Positions 46,665 to 55,739 are shown, counted from the first letter of the stretch. The stretch: DNA of 64,000 bases from Chlorobaculum sp. MV4-Y (GCF_025244685.1 NZ_CP104202.1:1874471-1938470); one strand, 5' to 3'. The notes: a model not told the origin generated them from the letters alone. A program made the numbers and translations.

Positions 46665-49600
46665 TTATGCCGACTTCATGTTTTCGAGCCTCTTTTTCTC
46701 GCCCTTCTTTTCGCTCAGGTAGTAGACCAGTGGCACAACCACGAGCGTCAGAATGGTCGAGAGCACGCCGCCCCAGATGAGCGAGATGGCCAAGCCCTGA
46801 AAGATAGGATCGAAGAGCATCACAATCGAACCGATCACCACCGCGCCGGAAGTCAGAATGATCGGGCGGGTACGAACGGCCGCCGACTCGATGACCGCCT
46901 CTTTCAGAGCGATCCCATCCTCCCTGCGAATCTGGATGAAGTCAATCAGGAGCACGGAGTTCCTGACCATGATGCCGGAAAGAGCGATCATGCCGATCAT
47001 GCTCGTGGCCGTGAAGAAAGCGTGGTGGATGAAGTGGCCGGGAATGATGCCCACCAGACTCAGCGGAATCGAGATCATCATGATAAGCGGCGTCTTGAAC
47101 GACTGGAACCAGCCGATAATCAGCATGTAGATGATGACCAGCACCACCGCGAATGCCGTGCCGAGATCGCGGAACACCTCGTAGGTGATCTGCCACTCGC
47201 CATCCCACTTCACTGCGAGCTTATCCTCGGTCTTGGGCGGCGCGGTGTAGAGCGGGCTGACCTTGTAGCCACCGGGCACTTTGATTGCCTCGATCTTCTT
47301 GTCGAGTTCGAGCATCGCATAGACCGGGCTTTCGGTCACGCCAGCCACGTCGGCAGTCACGTAAACCACATCCTTCAAATCCTTGCGGAAGAGGCTCTTG
47401 TCCTGAATTTTCTCCTTGACGGTCACCAGCTCGGAGAGCGGAATCTGCATTCCCGGGCGAAGGCGCGTGGTCAGAGAGTTCATCCCCTGCGACTGCACGA
47501 AGATGTTGGACAAATCCTTCAGCGAAGTGCGGTCGGCCTTCGGCAGGCGAAGCTGGATCGTGACCGGTTCGAGTTCATCCGGCAGGTGCACGATGCCCAC
47601 ATCGACGCCGGCCAGCGACATGCGCAGGGTCTGGGCGATCTGCTCGGGAGTCACGCCACGGAAAGCGGCACGCTCCTTGTTGATAACCAGGTCGTAAACC
47701 TTCTGGTCGGCCTCGACCATCCAGTCAACGTCAACCACGCCCGGAGTCGAAGCGAACGCCTTCTTGACCTCCTTGGCCAGGGCGATTCGCGAGGCCTGGT
47801 CGGGACCGTAAATCTCGGCGACGATAGTCGAAAGCACCGGCGGGCCTGGCGGAATCTCGACGATCTTGGCGTTCGCGCCGTACTTTTCGGCGATCTCCTG
47901 CACGCCTGGGCGCACGCGCTTGGCGATGTCGTGGCTCTGCGCGCTGCGCTCGCTCTTGTGCACTAGGTTCACCTGGACGTCGGCCATGTTGTCGCCACGC
48001 CTCAGATAGTAGTGGCGCACCAGACCGTTGAAGTTGATCGGCGCGTTGACGCCAACATAGTACTGGCTGCTCTTGACCTCCGGCACGGTTTTCAGGTAAC
48101 CGGAAATCTCCTTGGCCACCTGCGCGGTTTTTTCGAGCGCCGTGCCTTCGGGCATGTCGATGATGACCTGGAACTCGTTCTTGTTGTCGAACGGCAGCAT
48201 CTTCATCTCCACCATCTTGAGCGGCACCATGGCGATAGCGCCCACCAGCATCAGACCCACCACGCCAAAAGCGAGCCAGGTCTTGAAAGTGCTGTCGATG
48301 AAGGGAGTCAGGATATTGTCGAACAGTTTGTAGTAACCGGTCTTTTTGATGTCGTACTCCTCGTGGTGCCCTTCGTCCGACTTCAGCAGGCGGAACGAGA
48401 GCCACGGCGTTGCGATCAGGGCGACCAAGAGCGAGAAGATCATCGCCATCGAAGCGCCGATCGGCATCGGACTCATGTAGGGGCCCATCAGGCCGGAGAC
48501 GAAGACCATCGGCAGCACCGCCGCGATGACGGTGAAGGTGGCCAGAATGGTCGGGTTGCCGACTTCGCTGATGGCCGTGATCGCCGCCTGGAGGCGCGGC
48601 TGGCGCTTCATGGCAAAGTGGCGGTGAATGTTCTCGGCGATGATGATCGAGTCATCGACTACGATGCCGGTCACGAAGATGAGCGCGAAGAGCGTCACCC
48701 TGTTGAGCGTGTAGTGCAAGAGGAAGTAAACCAGCAGGGTAAGCGCGAAGGTGATCGGCACCGACATGAAAACCACAAGCGCGCCGCGCCAGCCGAGGAA
48801 AAAACCCACGACGACCGTCACGGCGACAACCGCCATGATGAGGTGCTCAAGCAGGGTAAATACCTTTTCGGATGCGGTCTCGCCATAGTTCCTCGTCTCG
48901 GTGACGGTTATGTCTGACGGAATGACCGATCCTTCCATGCCCTTGACCTTCTCCATGACCTTGTTAGCCAGCGCTGTCGCGTCGGTGCCCTGCTTCTTGG
49001 CGATCGCGAGGGTCACGGCGGGATAGTCTGCCTTGTCTTTTTCGCCGGAGGCTACGCCCCAGCCGAATGCGGTATAGTTGTTCACCTCTTCCGGGCCGTC
49101 GGTGATGGTGGCCACATCGTTCAGTGTCACGGGCGAAGCGCCGTAAATGCCAACCACGATGTTGCCCACATCCTCCTTGCTTTGCAGGAATTTGCCCGAC
49201 TTGACGACGATATTTTCGTTCAGGTCCTTGAAATCACCCGAAGTCATCTGGCTGTTGGTGCTCTGGATCTGGCGGGCGATCTGCAGCGGCGTGATGTTGA
49301 AGTGCGCAAGCTTCTGCTTGTCGAGCTGCACCCTGATCTGACGCTTCAGGCCGCCCATGATCTCTATATCGCCGATATTCTCGGTCTGCTTGAGCTGGTC
49401 AGCCACGCTGACGGCGGTGCGGCGAAGCTCGTACGGACTCTTGTCCTTGCTCCAGAAGGTGAGGTTAAGCACCGGCACGTCGTCGATGGAGACCTTCTTG
49501 ATGAGGGGCATCTGCACGCCGGGCGGCATCTTGTCCATGTACTTCATCAGGGTGGCCCAGAGCTTGACCATGCTCTCCTCGGCGCTGTCGCCAACCTTGT

Positions 49601-49898
49601 AGCGAACAGTGACGAGGGCGAAATCGGGCATCGAGGTCGAATAGACGTAATCGACTCCCTTGATTTCGGTCACGGCGCGCTCGATAGGCTTGGCCACGCG
49701 CTCCTGAACCTCGGCAGCGGTCGCGCCGGGATAGGGGATGTAAATATCGACCATCGGCACGACGATCTGCGGCTCCTCTTCGCGCGGAGTCATGAACGTC
49801 GCCATGATGCCGACCAGAAGAGAGGCCAGCATGAGTAGCGGCGTTATCTTCGAGTTGATAAACTGCTTTGCAAGCCTGCCGGCTATACCTTCATTCAT
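46665..49898 (-). CDS. RND-family efflux pump, inner-membrane transporter
   Basis: 1077-residue proton-driven transporter. ATG 49898 is chosen because GGAGG lies upstream and the protein starts MNEGIAGRLAKQFINSKITP; its ATGA overlaps the stop of the adaptor gene. The open frame to 50060 is a shadow of that gene. One N-terminal helix, a periplasmic porter domain, helices 2-6 with FALIFVTGIVVDDSIIIAEN, a second porter domain and the C-terminal helices (LIMMISIPLSLVGIIPGHF) are visible. The substrate is not readable; the family includes metal and drug pumps. Confidence 0.93.
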   Translation of the reverse strand: MNEGIAGRLAKQFINSKITPLLMLASLLVGIMATFMTPREEEPQIVVPMVDIYIPYPGATAAEVQERVAKPIERAVTEIKGVDYVYSTSMPDFALVTVRYKVGDSAEESMVKLWATLMKYMDKMPPGVQMPLIKKVSIDDVPVLNLTFWSKDKSPYELRRTAVSVADQLKQTENIGDIEIMGGLKRQIRVQLDKQKLAHFNITPLQIARQIQSTNSQMTSGDFKDLNENIVVKSGKFLQSKEDVGNIVVGIYGASPVTLNDVATITDGPEEVNNYTAFGWGVASGEKDKADYPAVTLAIAKKQGTDATALANKVMEKVKGMEGSVIPSDITVTETRNYGETASEKVFTLLEHLIMAVVAVTVVVGFFLGWRGALVVFMSVPITFALTLLVYFLLHYTLNRVTLFALIFVTGIVVDDSIIIAENIHRHFAMKRQPRLQAAITAISEVGNPTILATFTVIAAVLPMVFVSGLMGPYMSPMPIGASMAMIFSLLVALIATPWLSFRLLKSDEGHHEEYDIKKTGYYKLFDNILTPFIDSTFKTWLAFGVVGLMLVGAIAMVPLKMVEMKMLPFDNKNEFQVIIDMPEGTALEKTAQVAKEISGYLKTVPEVKSSQYYVGVNAPINFNGLVRHYYLRRGDNMADVQVNLVHKSERSAQSHDIAKRVRPGVQEIAEKYGANAKIVEIPPGPPVLSTIVAEIYGPDQASRIALAKEVKKAFASTPGVVDVDWMVEADQKVYDLVINKERAAFRGVTPEQIAQTLRMSLAGVDVGIVHLPDELEPVTIQLRLPKADRTSLKDLSNIFVQSQGMNSLTTRLRPGMQIPLSELVTVKEKIQDKSLFRKDLKDVVYVTADVAGVTESPVYAMLELDKKIEAIKVPGGYKVSPLYTAPPKTEDKLAVKWDGEWQITYEVFRDLGTAFAVVLVIIYMLIIGWFQSFKTPLIMMISIPLSLVGIIPGHFIHHAFFTATSMIGMIALSGIMVRNSVLLIDFIQIRREDGIALKEAVIESAAVRTRPIILTSGAVVIGSIVMLFDPIFQGLAISLIWGGVLSTILTLVVVPLVYYLSEKKGEKKRLENMKSA

Positions 49899-50329
49899 TG
49901 GTGTTGAGCCTCCTTCGCTCTGTCTTGCGTGTGCGTGTCTGTTGTAATCCTTGTGCCCTCTCGCAGCTCTGCCGAGGGTAACTCGACAACGGCCTCGCCC
50001 TTTTCGAGGCCGCTGAGCACGATGATGTTTCCGCCCAGGAGATGGCCTGTGCTGATCCACCGCAGCGTAACGATGCTGTCCGGGCCAACAACGAAAACCT
50101 GATCGGTACCGGCTTTTTTCAATACCGACGAAGCCGGTATGAGCAGCATCTTCTGGCCGAATCTGTCAGCGGACTCTGTAACGGTCACGATCTTCGCGGC
50201 AACGGCAGGCGCTGTCGCGCTGGCGGATGGCGATGCGGACTGCTCTTTTTTATGGCCGCCACATGCGCCGAGCAGCGCAGGCAACATCAGGAAAAGCAGC
50301 GCGATGATTCGGGTGTTCATGCCTTTCAT
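49895..50329 (-). CDS. Shortened periplasmic adaptor-like lipoprotein
   Basis: About 140 residues from Met 50329 (or 50320). A lipobox signal peptide (IIALLFLMLPALLGAC) is followed by a short Ala/Ser-rich linker and PAVAAKIVTVTE, the first strand of RND adaptors. It then jumps to MLLIPASSVLKKAGTDQVFV and SGLEKGEAVVEL, the membrane-proximal end. The lipoyl and helical-hairpin domains of a normal adaptor (about 200 residues) are absent, with the frame intact. It lies between tolC and the RND gene and overlaps the latter by an ATGA. It may be a deletion relic or a reduced adaptor. Confidence 0.72.
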   Translation of the reverse strand: MKGMNTRIIALLFLMLPALLGACGGHKKEQSASPSASATAPAVAAKIVTVTESADRFGQKMLLIPASSVLKKAGTDQVFVVGPDSIVTLRWISTGHLLGGNIIVLSGLEKGEAVVELPSAELREGTRITTDTHTQDRAKEAQHQ

Positions 50330-50363
50330 GGTTTTCAGTTTTGCTGTCACGACTGAAAAAAAT

Positions 50364-51716
50364 TCAACGGGCGCTGTAATATTCCAGCTCGCTTTTGGCG
50401 ATGCAGTAATCATACTTCGCCTGGTTGAGGCGCATCTTCGCCCAGGTCCATGCCTGTTCGCGCATCAGGAGCTCGAAGGTCATCGCCATACCGGTTCTGA
50501 ACTGCTCGCCGATGAAGTCAAAACTGACCTTTGCTGCTTCGAGCGATTTCTGCGTCAAAGCGACACGCTCGCGGGAGGTGACCAGCGCACGGCGGGCCAT
50601 GTCGATCTCCATCTCGCTCTGCTCCTTGGCCGCCTGGTAGTTGTACTGCGCCTCAAGCGCCTGGGCTTTGGCCTCCTGCACCTTGCCTTTGGTGGCCATG
50701 CCGTCGAAGATGTTCCACTGCACATTCAGGCCAACCGTCCAGCTCGACCCCTCGGTACCGAGAAAGCTGTTGTCGTGCCAGTTCTGCTGGGCGAAAGCGT
50801 TCACCCTCGGCAGGTACTGTGCACGAGCCATGTCGTGCTGATAACCGGCGACCTCCTGAAAAGCTTCGAGCGCCTTGAGATCGCTGCGCCCGTCGGAATT
50901 TGCCTTTGCAACCAAAGCTGGAAGCTTCACGTCGACTTTCAGGTCTCCGACCGGCTGAACGGTGTCGTCCGGGCCAAGAGCCAGCATCGTGCGAAGAGCA
51001 TCCTGGGCGTTCTTTATGGCGTCCTGAATCTGGAGTTTCTGATCACGCAACTCGGCGAGACGCACCTCGGTGGAGAGCTTGTCGGACTTGGTCACCAGAC
51101 CGGCGGCGTAACCGCGGGCGGCTTCGCTGCTGTAGCCTTGCATGATGCGGATCGACTGCTCGGTGGCATCGAGGTTCTTCTTGGCGAGAATGAGGCCATA
51201 AAAAGCTTTCTTGACATTCAGGTCAATATTCTCCACTGCGCGGTCGGTCATGAAGCCCTGCGCCTTTCTTGCGCTTTTGGCCATCTTGCCGCCTATGATG
51301 GCGTCGCGGTTGTAGATCGGCTGCTGCACCTGGAGGCTCGTGTGAAAATCAGTGATGGCCGACGGATGGTTGAGCTTGTCGAGCGCAAAGTCACCAAAAT
51401 CGGGAGGATTAACATTAAAATTGTAGTAGGCGATCTCCTGCTGGAGCTTGCCCACCAGCACCGCACCGGGATCGTTGGAGTGCATGACTGTTTCGGAGAG
51501 CGTCACCTTCGGCAGGTAGGCCTGCTTGCTCTGCACGATGCGTGCATCGGCCTGGTCATTTTTGGCGCGCTGCGCCTTGAGCATGGTGTTCCGCTCGCGA
51601 GCCATCTTCAGCGCGTCGTCGAGCGAGAGCCTCATGGTGGCCGCATCGGCCTGCGAACAGGTGGCAAAACCCGCTACGAGCAGGGCGAAAAACGTTCTGG
51701 TTGCCTTCTTGGTCAT
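50364..51716 (-). CDS. TolC-family outer-membrane channel
   Basis: 450-residue outer-membrane efflux protein. The signal peptide (ATRTFFALLVAGFATCSQADA) precedes the two similar halves of long helices (LSLDDALKMARERNTMLKAQ, then VAGYQHDMARAQYLPRVNAF). Coiled-coil repeats support a trimeric channel. Its ATG abuts the stop codon of the repressor gene with no gap. It supplies the exit duct for the RND pump downstream. Confidence 0.9.
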   Translation of the reverse strand: MTKKATRTFFALLVAGFATCSQADAATMRLSLDDALKMARERNTMLKAQRAKNDQADARIVQSKQAYLPKVTLSETVMHSNDPGAVLVGKLQQEIAYYNFNVNPPDFGDFALDKLNHPSAITDFHTSLQVQQPIYNRDAIIGGKMAKSARKAQGFMTDRAVENIDLNVKKAFYGLILAKKNLDATEQSIRIMQGYSSEAARGYAAGLVTKSDKLSTEVRLAELRDQKLQIQDAIKNAQDALRTMLALGPDDTVQPVGDLKVDVKLPALVAKANSDGRSDLKALEAFQEVAGYQHDMARAQYLPRVNAFAQQNWHDNSFLGTEGSSWTVGLNVQWNIFDGMATKGKVQEAKAQALEAQYNYQAAKEQSEMEIDMARRALVTSRERVALTQKSLEAAKVSFDFIGEQFRTGMAMTFELLMREQAWTWAKMRLNQAKYDYCIAKSELEYYSAR

Positions 51717-51965
51717 CTATTGTTTCGATATGAGTTTGATAATCTTTTCCACGCTTTCTGAATCTTGCCGGTTCAAGCAGTTCTTCAGGTTCCGGTTCAG
51801 CACAAGGGAAAAGGTGTTGTCGAGCGCCGCCTTGGCCGCCTGGAACTGGGTCACCACCTTTTCGCACTCCTCTCCGGTTTCGATCATCCGCATCAATGCC
51901 TGCACCTGGCCATTCACCTTCTTGAGCCTGACGATCACATCGTCCATCCGGCACTCTTCGTTCAT
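51717..51965 (-). CDS. CsoR/CstR-family transcriptional repressor
   Basis: 82-residue all-helical repressor (DUF156). VNGQVQALMRMIETGEECEKV matches the helical start. Cys 34 and Cys 63 occupy the places of Cu(I)-CsoR Cys 36 and Cys 65. The His between them (His 61 of CsoR) is replaced by Asn 59 in RNLKNC. The persulfide sensor CstR has the same Cys-X28-Cys spacing with Asn four residues before the second Cys. I therefore favour a reactive-sulfur sensor over a copper sensor. It is the first gene of the efflux operon and probably represses it. Confidence 0.85.
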   Translation of the reverse strand: MNEECRMDDVIVRLKKVNGQVQALMRMIETGEECEKVVTQFQAAKAALDNTFSLVLNRNLKNCLNRQDSESVEKIIKLISKQ

Positions 51966-52012
51966 CGTCTGCCCCCTTCTCTTGCCTGTGCAGGAAAACC
52001 GTTTTAGCCTAC

Positions 52013-52033
52013 CAATACCCCGTTAGGGTATTG
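52013..52033 (-). promoter_or_regulatory. CsoR/CstR-type operator
   Basis: CAATACCC, a five-base spacer (CGTTA) and GGGTATTG make a perfect inverted repeat 47 bases before the repressor start. The TACCCC...GGGTA pattern is that of known CsoR and CstR operators. The promoter of the operon should overlap it. Confidence 0.8.
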
Positions 52034-52110
52034 AAAATAGAAAAAACAATTCCCTGTGCAACTAAAAGCATTCAGCCGTACAGGGAATTAGAGAAAACCG
52101 GCAGCAGGAG

Positions 52111-52734
52111 TCAGACCTTGCCGCCCGAAGCGTCCAGTTCTGCGGTGGTACAGCACAGGTCGGACTGTACCTGGCAGAGCATACTTTCGGTGGCCTGCTG
52201 CATGATCTTGGACATGACCGCCTCGGTCATGAATTTGAGTATGCCTTCCGGCATGAGGTTGAGCGGAAAGGAGAGTTCAAAATCGAGCGTGATGTCGGTT
52301 TCGAAATGAACCTCGGTACGCCGGTCTTCGAGATGGTAGAGACAAATCCTCGTGTTGGCCTGTCCTACAAAGGTGTTCTTCTCATTCAACGGCACATCGG
52401 GGACCTTCGGAGCGTTGACCCACTGGATACACCGACCTGAAACAGCAGAGTCGGGAAAGCGCTCTTCATCCGAAACCGGGCCTGCCGGAACCGTACGCGA
52501 GCCGTCGAGATGCTCCTCGTTCTGCGTCACAAAAAAGACCGCCGTTATGGGATTTTCACGCGGGTCATTAACCTGGAAAATCCACTGATAGACTCCGTGC
52601 TCTTTCAGGTAGGTGACACCGGTACAATATGGATTACACTTGAGAATCCTGACATGATCGGAGAAATAGACCACCGAATCGTTCAGGTGCGACTCGATGA
52701 TCGCTTTCGCTCTGCTTCTTCCTACAACCTCCAT
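52111..52734 (-). CDS. START/SRPBCC-like protein (DUF1997-type), function unknown
   Basis: About 207 residues from ATG 52734 (MEVVGRSRAKAIIESH); the frame open to 52845 has a less likely start. VVYFSDHVRILKCNP and HFETDITLDFELSFPLNLMP suggest a lipid- or pigment-binding beta-grasp cavity as in SRPBCC/DUF1997 proteins of photosynthetic bacteria. A Cys-rich end (CQVQSDLCC) is notable. It stands alone between the efflux operon operator and the csmB region. The family assignment is moderate. Confidence 0.6.
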   Translation of the reverse strand: MEVVGRSRAKAIIESHLNDSVVYFSDHVRILKCNPYCTGVTYLKEHGVYQWIFQVNDPRENPITAVFFVTQNEEHLDGSRTVPAGPVSDEERFPDSAVSGRCIQWVNAPKVPDVPLNEKNTFVGQANTRICLYHLEDRRTEVHFETDITLDFELSFPLNLMPEGILKFMTEAVMSKIMQQATESMLCQVQSDLCCTTAELDASGGKV

Positions 52735-52965
52735 GACAACAACACCGCTTGATCGTGAAATAAGTTTTGTAATTTTTTCAATGAACACTACCCCAAAACC
52801 AAGAGTTCCCCCTCTCTTTTCATGACCCGCATAGCCAGACGGCACTCAACGAGCATACCGTCACGGGCAAATGCCTGTTGGAATGAGGTTTTTTTTGTTT
52901 ATTTTGAACGCTTGAAAAACGCTTGCCTACTCAGCCAGCCCCTTGCAATGAATAAAGCATCAACC

Positions 52966-53088
52966 ATGACTGATACTTTCAACTATACAACGATTTTCGC
53001 TCCACTCGGTTTCTTCATCGGCGGAATTTTCCTCGTGCTTCTTCTCAACAAATTCATCGGCAAATCGCAGAATAAAAAAACAAGCTGA
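52966..53088 (+). CDS. Mini membrane protein, about 40 residues
   Basis: Starting at ATG 52966 (or 52948 with six more residues), the peptide begins MTDTFNYTTI. It has one strong transmembrane helix (LGFFIGGIFLVLLLNKF) and a basic tail (GKSQNKKTS). The orientation is probably C-terminus in the cytoplasm. It could be a small subunit of a membrane complex, but I do not recognise it. Confidence 0.5.
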   Translation: MTDTFNYTTIFAPLGFFIGGIFLVLLLNKFIGKSQNKKTS

Positions 53089-53459
53089 ACGTATCCTGTT
53101 GCAACACGCCTGCAAATATTATAACAAAGAAACTTTGCGGCCGCAGCAAGGCGTGATTTGATGCAATCATATCAAACCCACCTGCACGACAGACCGTAAC
53201 CACCGCTCCTGAAATCTGTCAGAAGCGAACGCACCAGTATTTCCGGGTTGCAACCACATCGAACTGGCATTCCCATACGTCCCCCCGACTGTCGGCAGTA
53301 CCCCTAAAAACAGAAGCGATTATCAACACTTTTTTTTACATCGCCGTCCTTGCGCAACTGCTTAAAATATATTAGCTTTGTTTCATTATCACGAAAGCCT
53401 GCCATCGTGCGGAGAATTTCTCTTATGCGCTTTCTAACAACTCAAAACATATACGCATC
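53089..53459. other. Gene-free spacer upstream of csmB
   Basis: About 370 bases with no supported gene. csmB is highly expressed in relatives, so its promoter and leader should lie here. The last 100 bases contain an AT-rich stretch (TTAAAATATATTAG near 53362). I cannot place promoter boxes with confidence. Confidence 0.4.
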
Positions 53460-53687
53460 ATGTCAAACGGAACAAACATCGATGTCGCGGGTGCAATCAA
53501 CACCCTTACCGAAACTTTCGGTAAGCTCTTCCAGATGCAGATTGACGTGGCCAACACCGCGCTGAAGGCATTGGCTGACGTTGCTGAGCCTCTCGGCAAG
53601 ACCGCTACCGATCTGGTCGGCAGCTTCGCTGGTGCAGCCACCCAGGTTCTCCAGAGCGTTTCTTCTGCTATCGCGCCGAAGAAATAA
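53460..53687 (+). CDS. csmB: Chlorosome envelope protein B
   Basis: 75-residue amphipathic protein of the chlorosome envelope monolayer. MSNGTNIDVAGAINTLTETF at the N-terminus and VLQSVSSAIAPKK at the C-terminus match CsmB of C. tepidum as I remember it. It has no signal peptide, as chlorosomes are cytoplasmic. The gene is monocistronic and ends at a strong terminator. Confidence 0.95.
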   Translation: MSNGTNIDVAGAINTLTETFGKLFQMQIDVANTALKALADVAEPLGKTATDLVGSFAGAATQVLQSVSSAIAPKK

Positions 53688-53705
53688 GGTACACCACCTG
53701 ACTTC

Positions 53706-53742
53706 AAGCACCTTATACACTTGTGTAAGGTGCTTTTTTTTT
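53706..53742 (+). terminator. Terminator after csmB
   Basis: AAGCACCTTA and TAAGGTGCTT pair over ten bases, with partial pairing inside (TACAC/GTG), and are followed by a run of T to 53742. It starts 18 bases after the stop. Confidence 0.93.
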
Positions 53743-53769
53743 AGGCTTCGCATCCACCCATCACGCCAC

Positions 53770-54786
53770 ATGGAACTCCCGGAATCGATCCGCCTTCTCT
53801 TTCCGCCCGAAGAACGGGCGCTGCTCGACATCAGCACCATCAAGGGCGACGCCTCGAACCGGCAGTACTTCAGGGTCACCGGTCCAGGCGACACGTCGGT
53901 CGTCTGTGCCGATCCGGCATTCCGCGCAATCGCGACTAAAGACTATCCGTTTCTGATTGTCCGCGGCCTGTTCGCCCGGCATGGAGTCCGAGTGCCAAAA
54001 CTGCTCGGCATGGCACACGAAGCCGGACTGCTGCGCCTCGAAGATTGCGGCGACCTGATGCTGCAAGACGAAGTACCGCTACTCGAACGCGACCGGCTTT
54101 CGGAACGTTACCGCCAGATCATCGATTTGCTCGTGCGGATTCAGTCGATCCGACCGGATGAAAAAACGCCGGAATCGGCGATTCCCTTTTCACTGAGTTT
54201 CGACCACGAAAAGCTGATGTTCGAGTTCGACTTCTTCATCGAACACGCCCTGAAAGGCTATTTCAGCGGCAAGCTCGATGATCGCGCCATCGCGGAACTG
54301 CGCAATGAGTTCGTCGCCATCACCGGGCTGCTGGTGCTGCCGGAGCACTTCGTACTGAACCACCGGGACTTCCACAGCCGCAACATCATGCTCTTCTGCG
54401 ATGAACCGGTCATCATCGACTTCCAGGACGCCCGGCTCGGCCTGCCGCAATACGACGCCGTGTCGCTCCTGCGCGACTCCTATGTCCGGCTCGATCCGGG
54501 CATGGTCAACGAGCTGAAACGCTACCATTTCAACCAGCTCATCCGACTCGGGCTGACATCGATGGACGAAGCGGAGTATCTCCGCCTGTTCGACCTGATG
54601 GCTTTCCAGCGCAACGTCAAGGCGGTCGGGACCTTCTGCTACCAGACCACTGTGGTTGGTAACCACGCGTTTGAGCCAAGCATCGCGGCAACTCTCAGCT
54701 ACCTGAGGGAGTACATCGACGTCCAACCCGAACTCGCCGCCGCCGGGGCACTACTCGGACCGATCATTCCCGGAATTTCGCGATGA
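53770..54786 (+). CDS. amgK: AmgK-like sugar kinase (N-acetylmuramate/N-acetylglucosamine kinase)
   Basis: 338-residue APH-fold kinase. ATG 53770 starts MELPESIRLLFPPEERALLD; the longer frame overlaps csmB. The substrate loop GDASNRQYFRVTG, the catalytic HRDFHSRNIML and the metal-binding IIDFQDARLG are those of AmgK, the anomeric kinase of the cell-wall recycling pathway in Pseudomonas. It overlaps the next gene by an ATGA. The product would be MurNAc 1-phosphate for MurU. Confidence 0.82.
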   Translation: MELPESIRLLFPPEERALLDISTIKGDASNRQYFRVTGPGDTSVVCADPAFRAIATKDYPFLIVRGLFARHGVRVPKLLGMAHEAGLLRLEDCGDLMLQDEVPLLERDRLSERYRQIIDLLVRIQSIRPDEKTPESAIPFSLSFDHEKLMFEFDFFIEHALKGYFSGKLDDRAIAELRNEFVAITGLLVLPEHFVLNHRDFHSRNIMLFCDEPVIIDFQDARLGLPQYDAVSLLRDSYVRLDPGMVNELKRYHFNQLIRLGLTSMDEAEYLRLFDLMAFQRNVKAVGTFCYQTTVVGNHAFEPSIAATLSYLREYIDVQPELAAAGALLGPIIPGISR

Positions 54787-55712
54787 ACGCCTTCGTCCTT
54801 GCCGCAGGTTTTGGCACCCGCCTGCAACCACTGACCGACACGATGCCCAAACCGCTCGTTCCGGTGCTGAACGTGCCAAGCCTCTGCTACTCGCTTTTCC
54901 TGCTCAAAGAGGCGGGGATACGGAAGGCAATCATCAACATCCACCACCACCCGGAAAGCCTTCAGCGCTTTTTCGACCGGCATGATTTCGGCAGCCTCGA
55001 AATCGTGCTTTCGGAGGAGCGTGAAATTCTCGGCACGGGCGGCGGTCTGAAGAAGTGCGAATCGCTGCTCGACAACGGTGATTTCTTGCTCATCAACAGC
55101 GATATCATCAGCGACATTGACCTGTCGGCGCTCATCGAGACGCACAAGCGCTCCGGCTGCGGCGGGACACTCGCCTTGCATGAAACCGCGCTGGCGGCAG
55201 AGATCGGCCACGTCGGCGTGCGCGACGGGCGGGTGCTCGACTTCCGCAACCAGCGCGGCACCAGCCTCTCGTCATCGTTTATCTACACCGGAACGGCGGT
55301 CTTCAGCCCGAAGATTTTCCGCCACCTGAAAGCGGAGTTTTCCGGCATCGTCGAAACCGGCTTCTACGGGCTGGTGGAGAACGAAGGTCTCGCCTCTTTC
55401 GAGCATCACGGATTGTGGCAGGACATCGGCACCCTGCCGAATTTTTACCGCGCAAACCTCGACGATAATTTGCGTATTCTTCAGCTTGCGGAGCGCATGC
55501 AGCGGGAGATCGGCTTTTTTCCGCACATGATTTCGGATGATGCGTCGATCAACCCCGATGCCCACGTCGAAAATTCGGTGGCCGGCGCAAACTGCGCGAT
55601 AGCCGCCGGAGCCGTCGTGGAGCACTCGGTACTCCTGCCCGGCACCATCATCGAACGTGGCGAGACGCTTCGAAACGCAATCGCCGCACCAGGCATCCGC
55701 ATTCCATTGTAA
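54783..55712 (+). CDS. murU: MurU-like nucleotidyltransferase
   Basis: 309-residue nucleotidyltransferase with the motif LAAGFGTRLQPLTDTMPKP, GGGLKKCESLLD and NSDIISDIDLSAL. A short left-handed repeat tail (NPDAHVENSVAGANCAIAAG) is longer than in Pseudomonas MurU and recalls GlmU-like or mannose-1-phosphate enzymes. The tight coupling with amgK supports UDP-MurNAc synthesis from MurNAc 1-phosphate. Other sugar nucleotides remain possible. Confidence 0.78.
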   Translation: MNAFVLAAGFGTRLQPLTDTMPKPLVPVLNVPSLCYSLFLLKEAGIRKAIINIHHHPESLQRFFDRHDFGSLEIVLSEEREILGTGGGLKKCESLLDNGDFLLINSDIISDIDLSALIETHKRSGCGGTLALHETALAAEIGHVGVRDGRVLDFRNQRGTSLSSSFIYTGTAVFSPKIFRHLKAEFSGIVETGFYGLVENEGLASFEHHGLWQDIGTLPNFYRANLDDNLRILQLAERMQREIGFFPHMISDDASINPDAHVENSVAGANCAIAAGAVVEHSVLLPGTIIERGETLRNAIAAPGIRIPL

Positions 55713-55739
55713 ACTCCCGACAGCGCAAACAGCAACGGC

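Noticed and set aside
46479-47966. 495-residue open frame on the plus strand
   Set aside because: It is fully antisense to the RND pump and PII-like genes and has the His/Asp-rich shadow composition without motifs.
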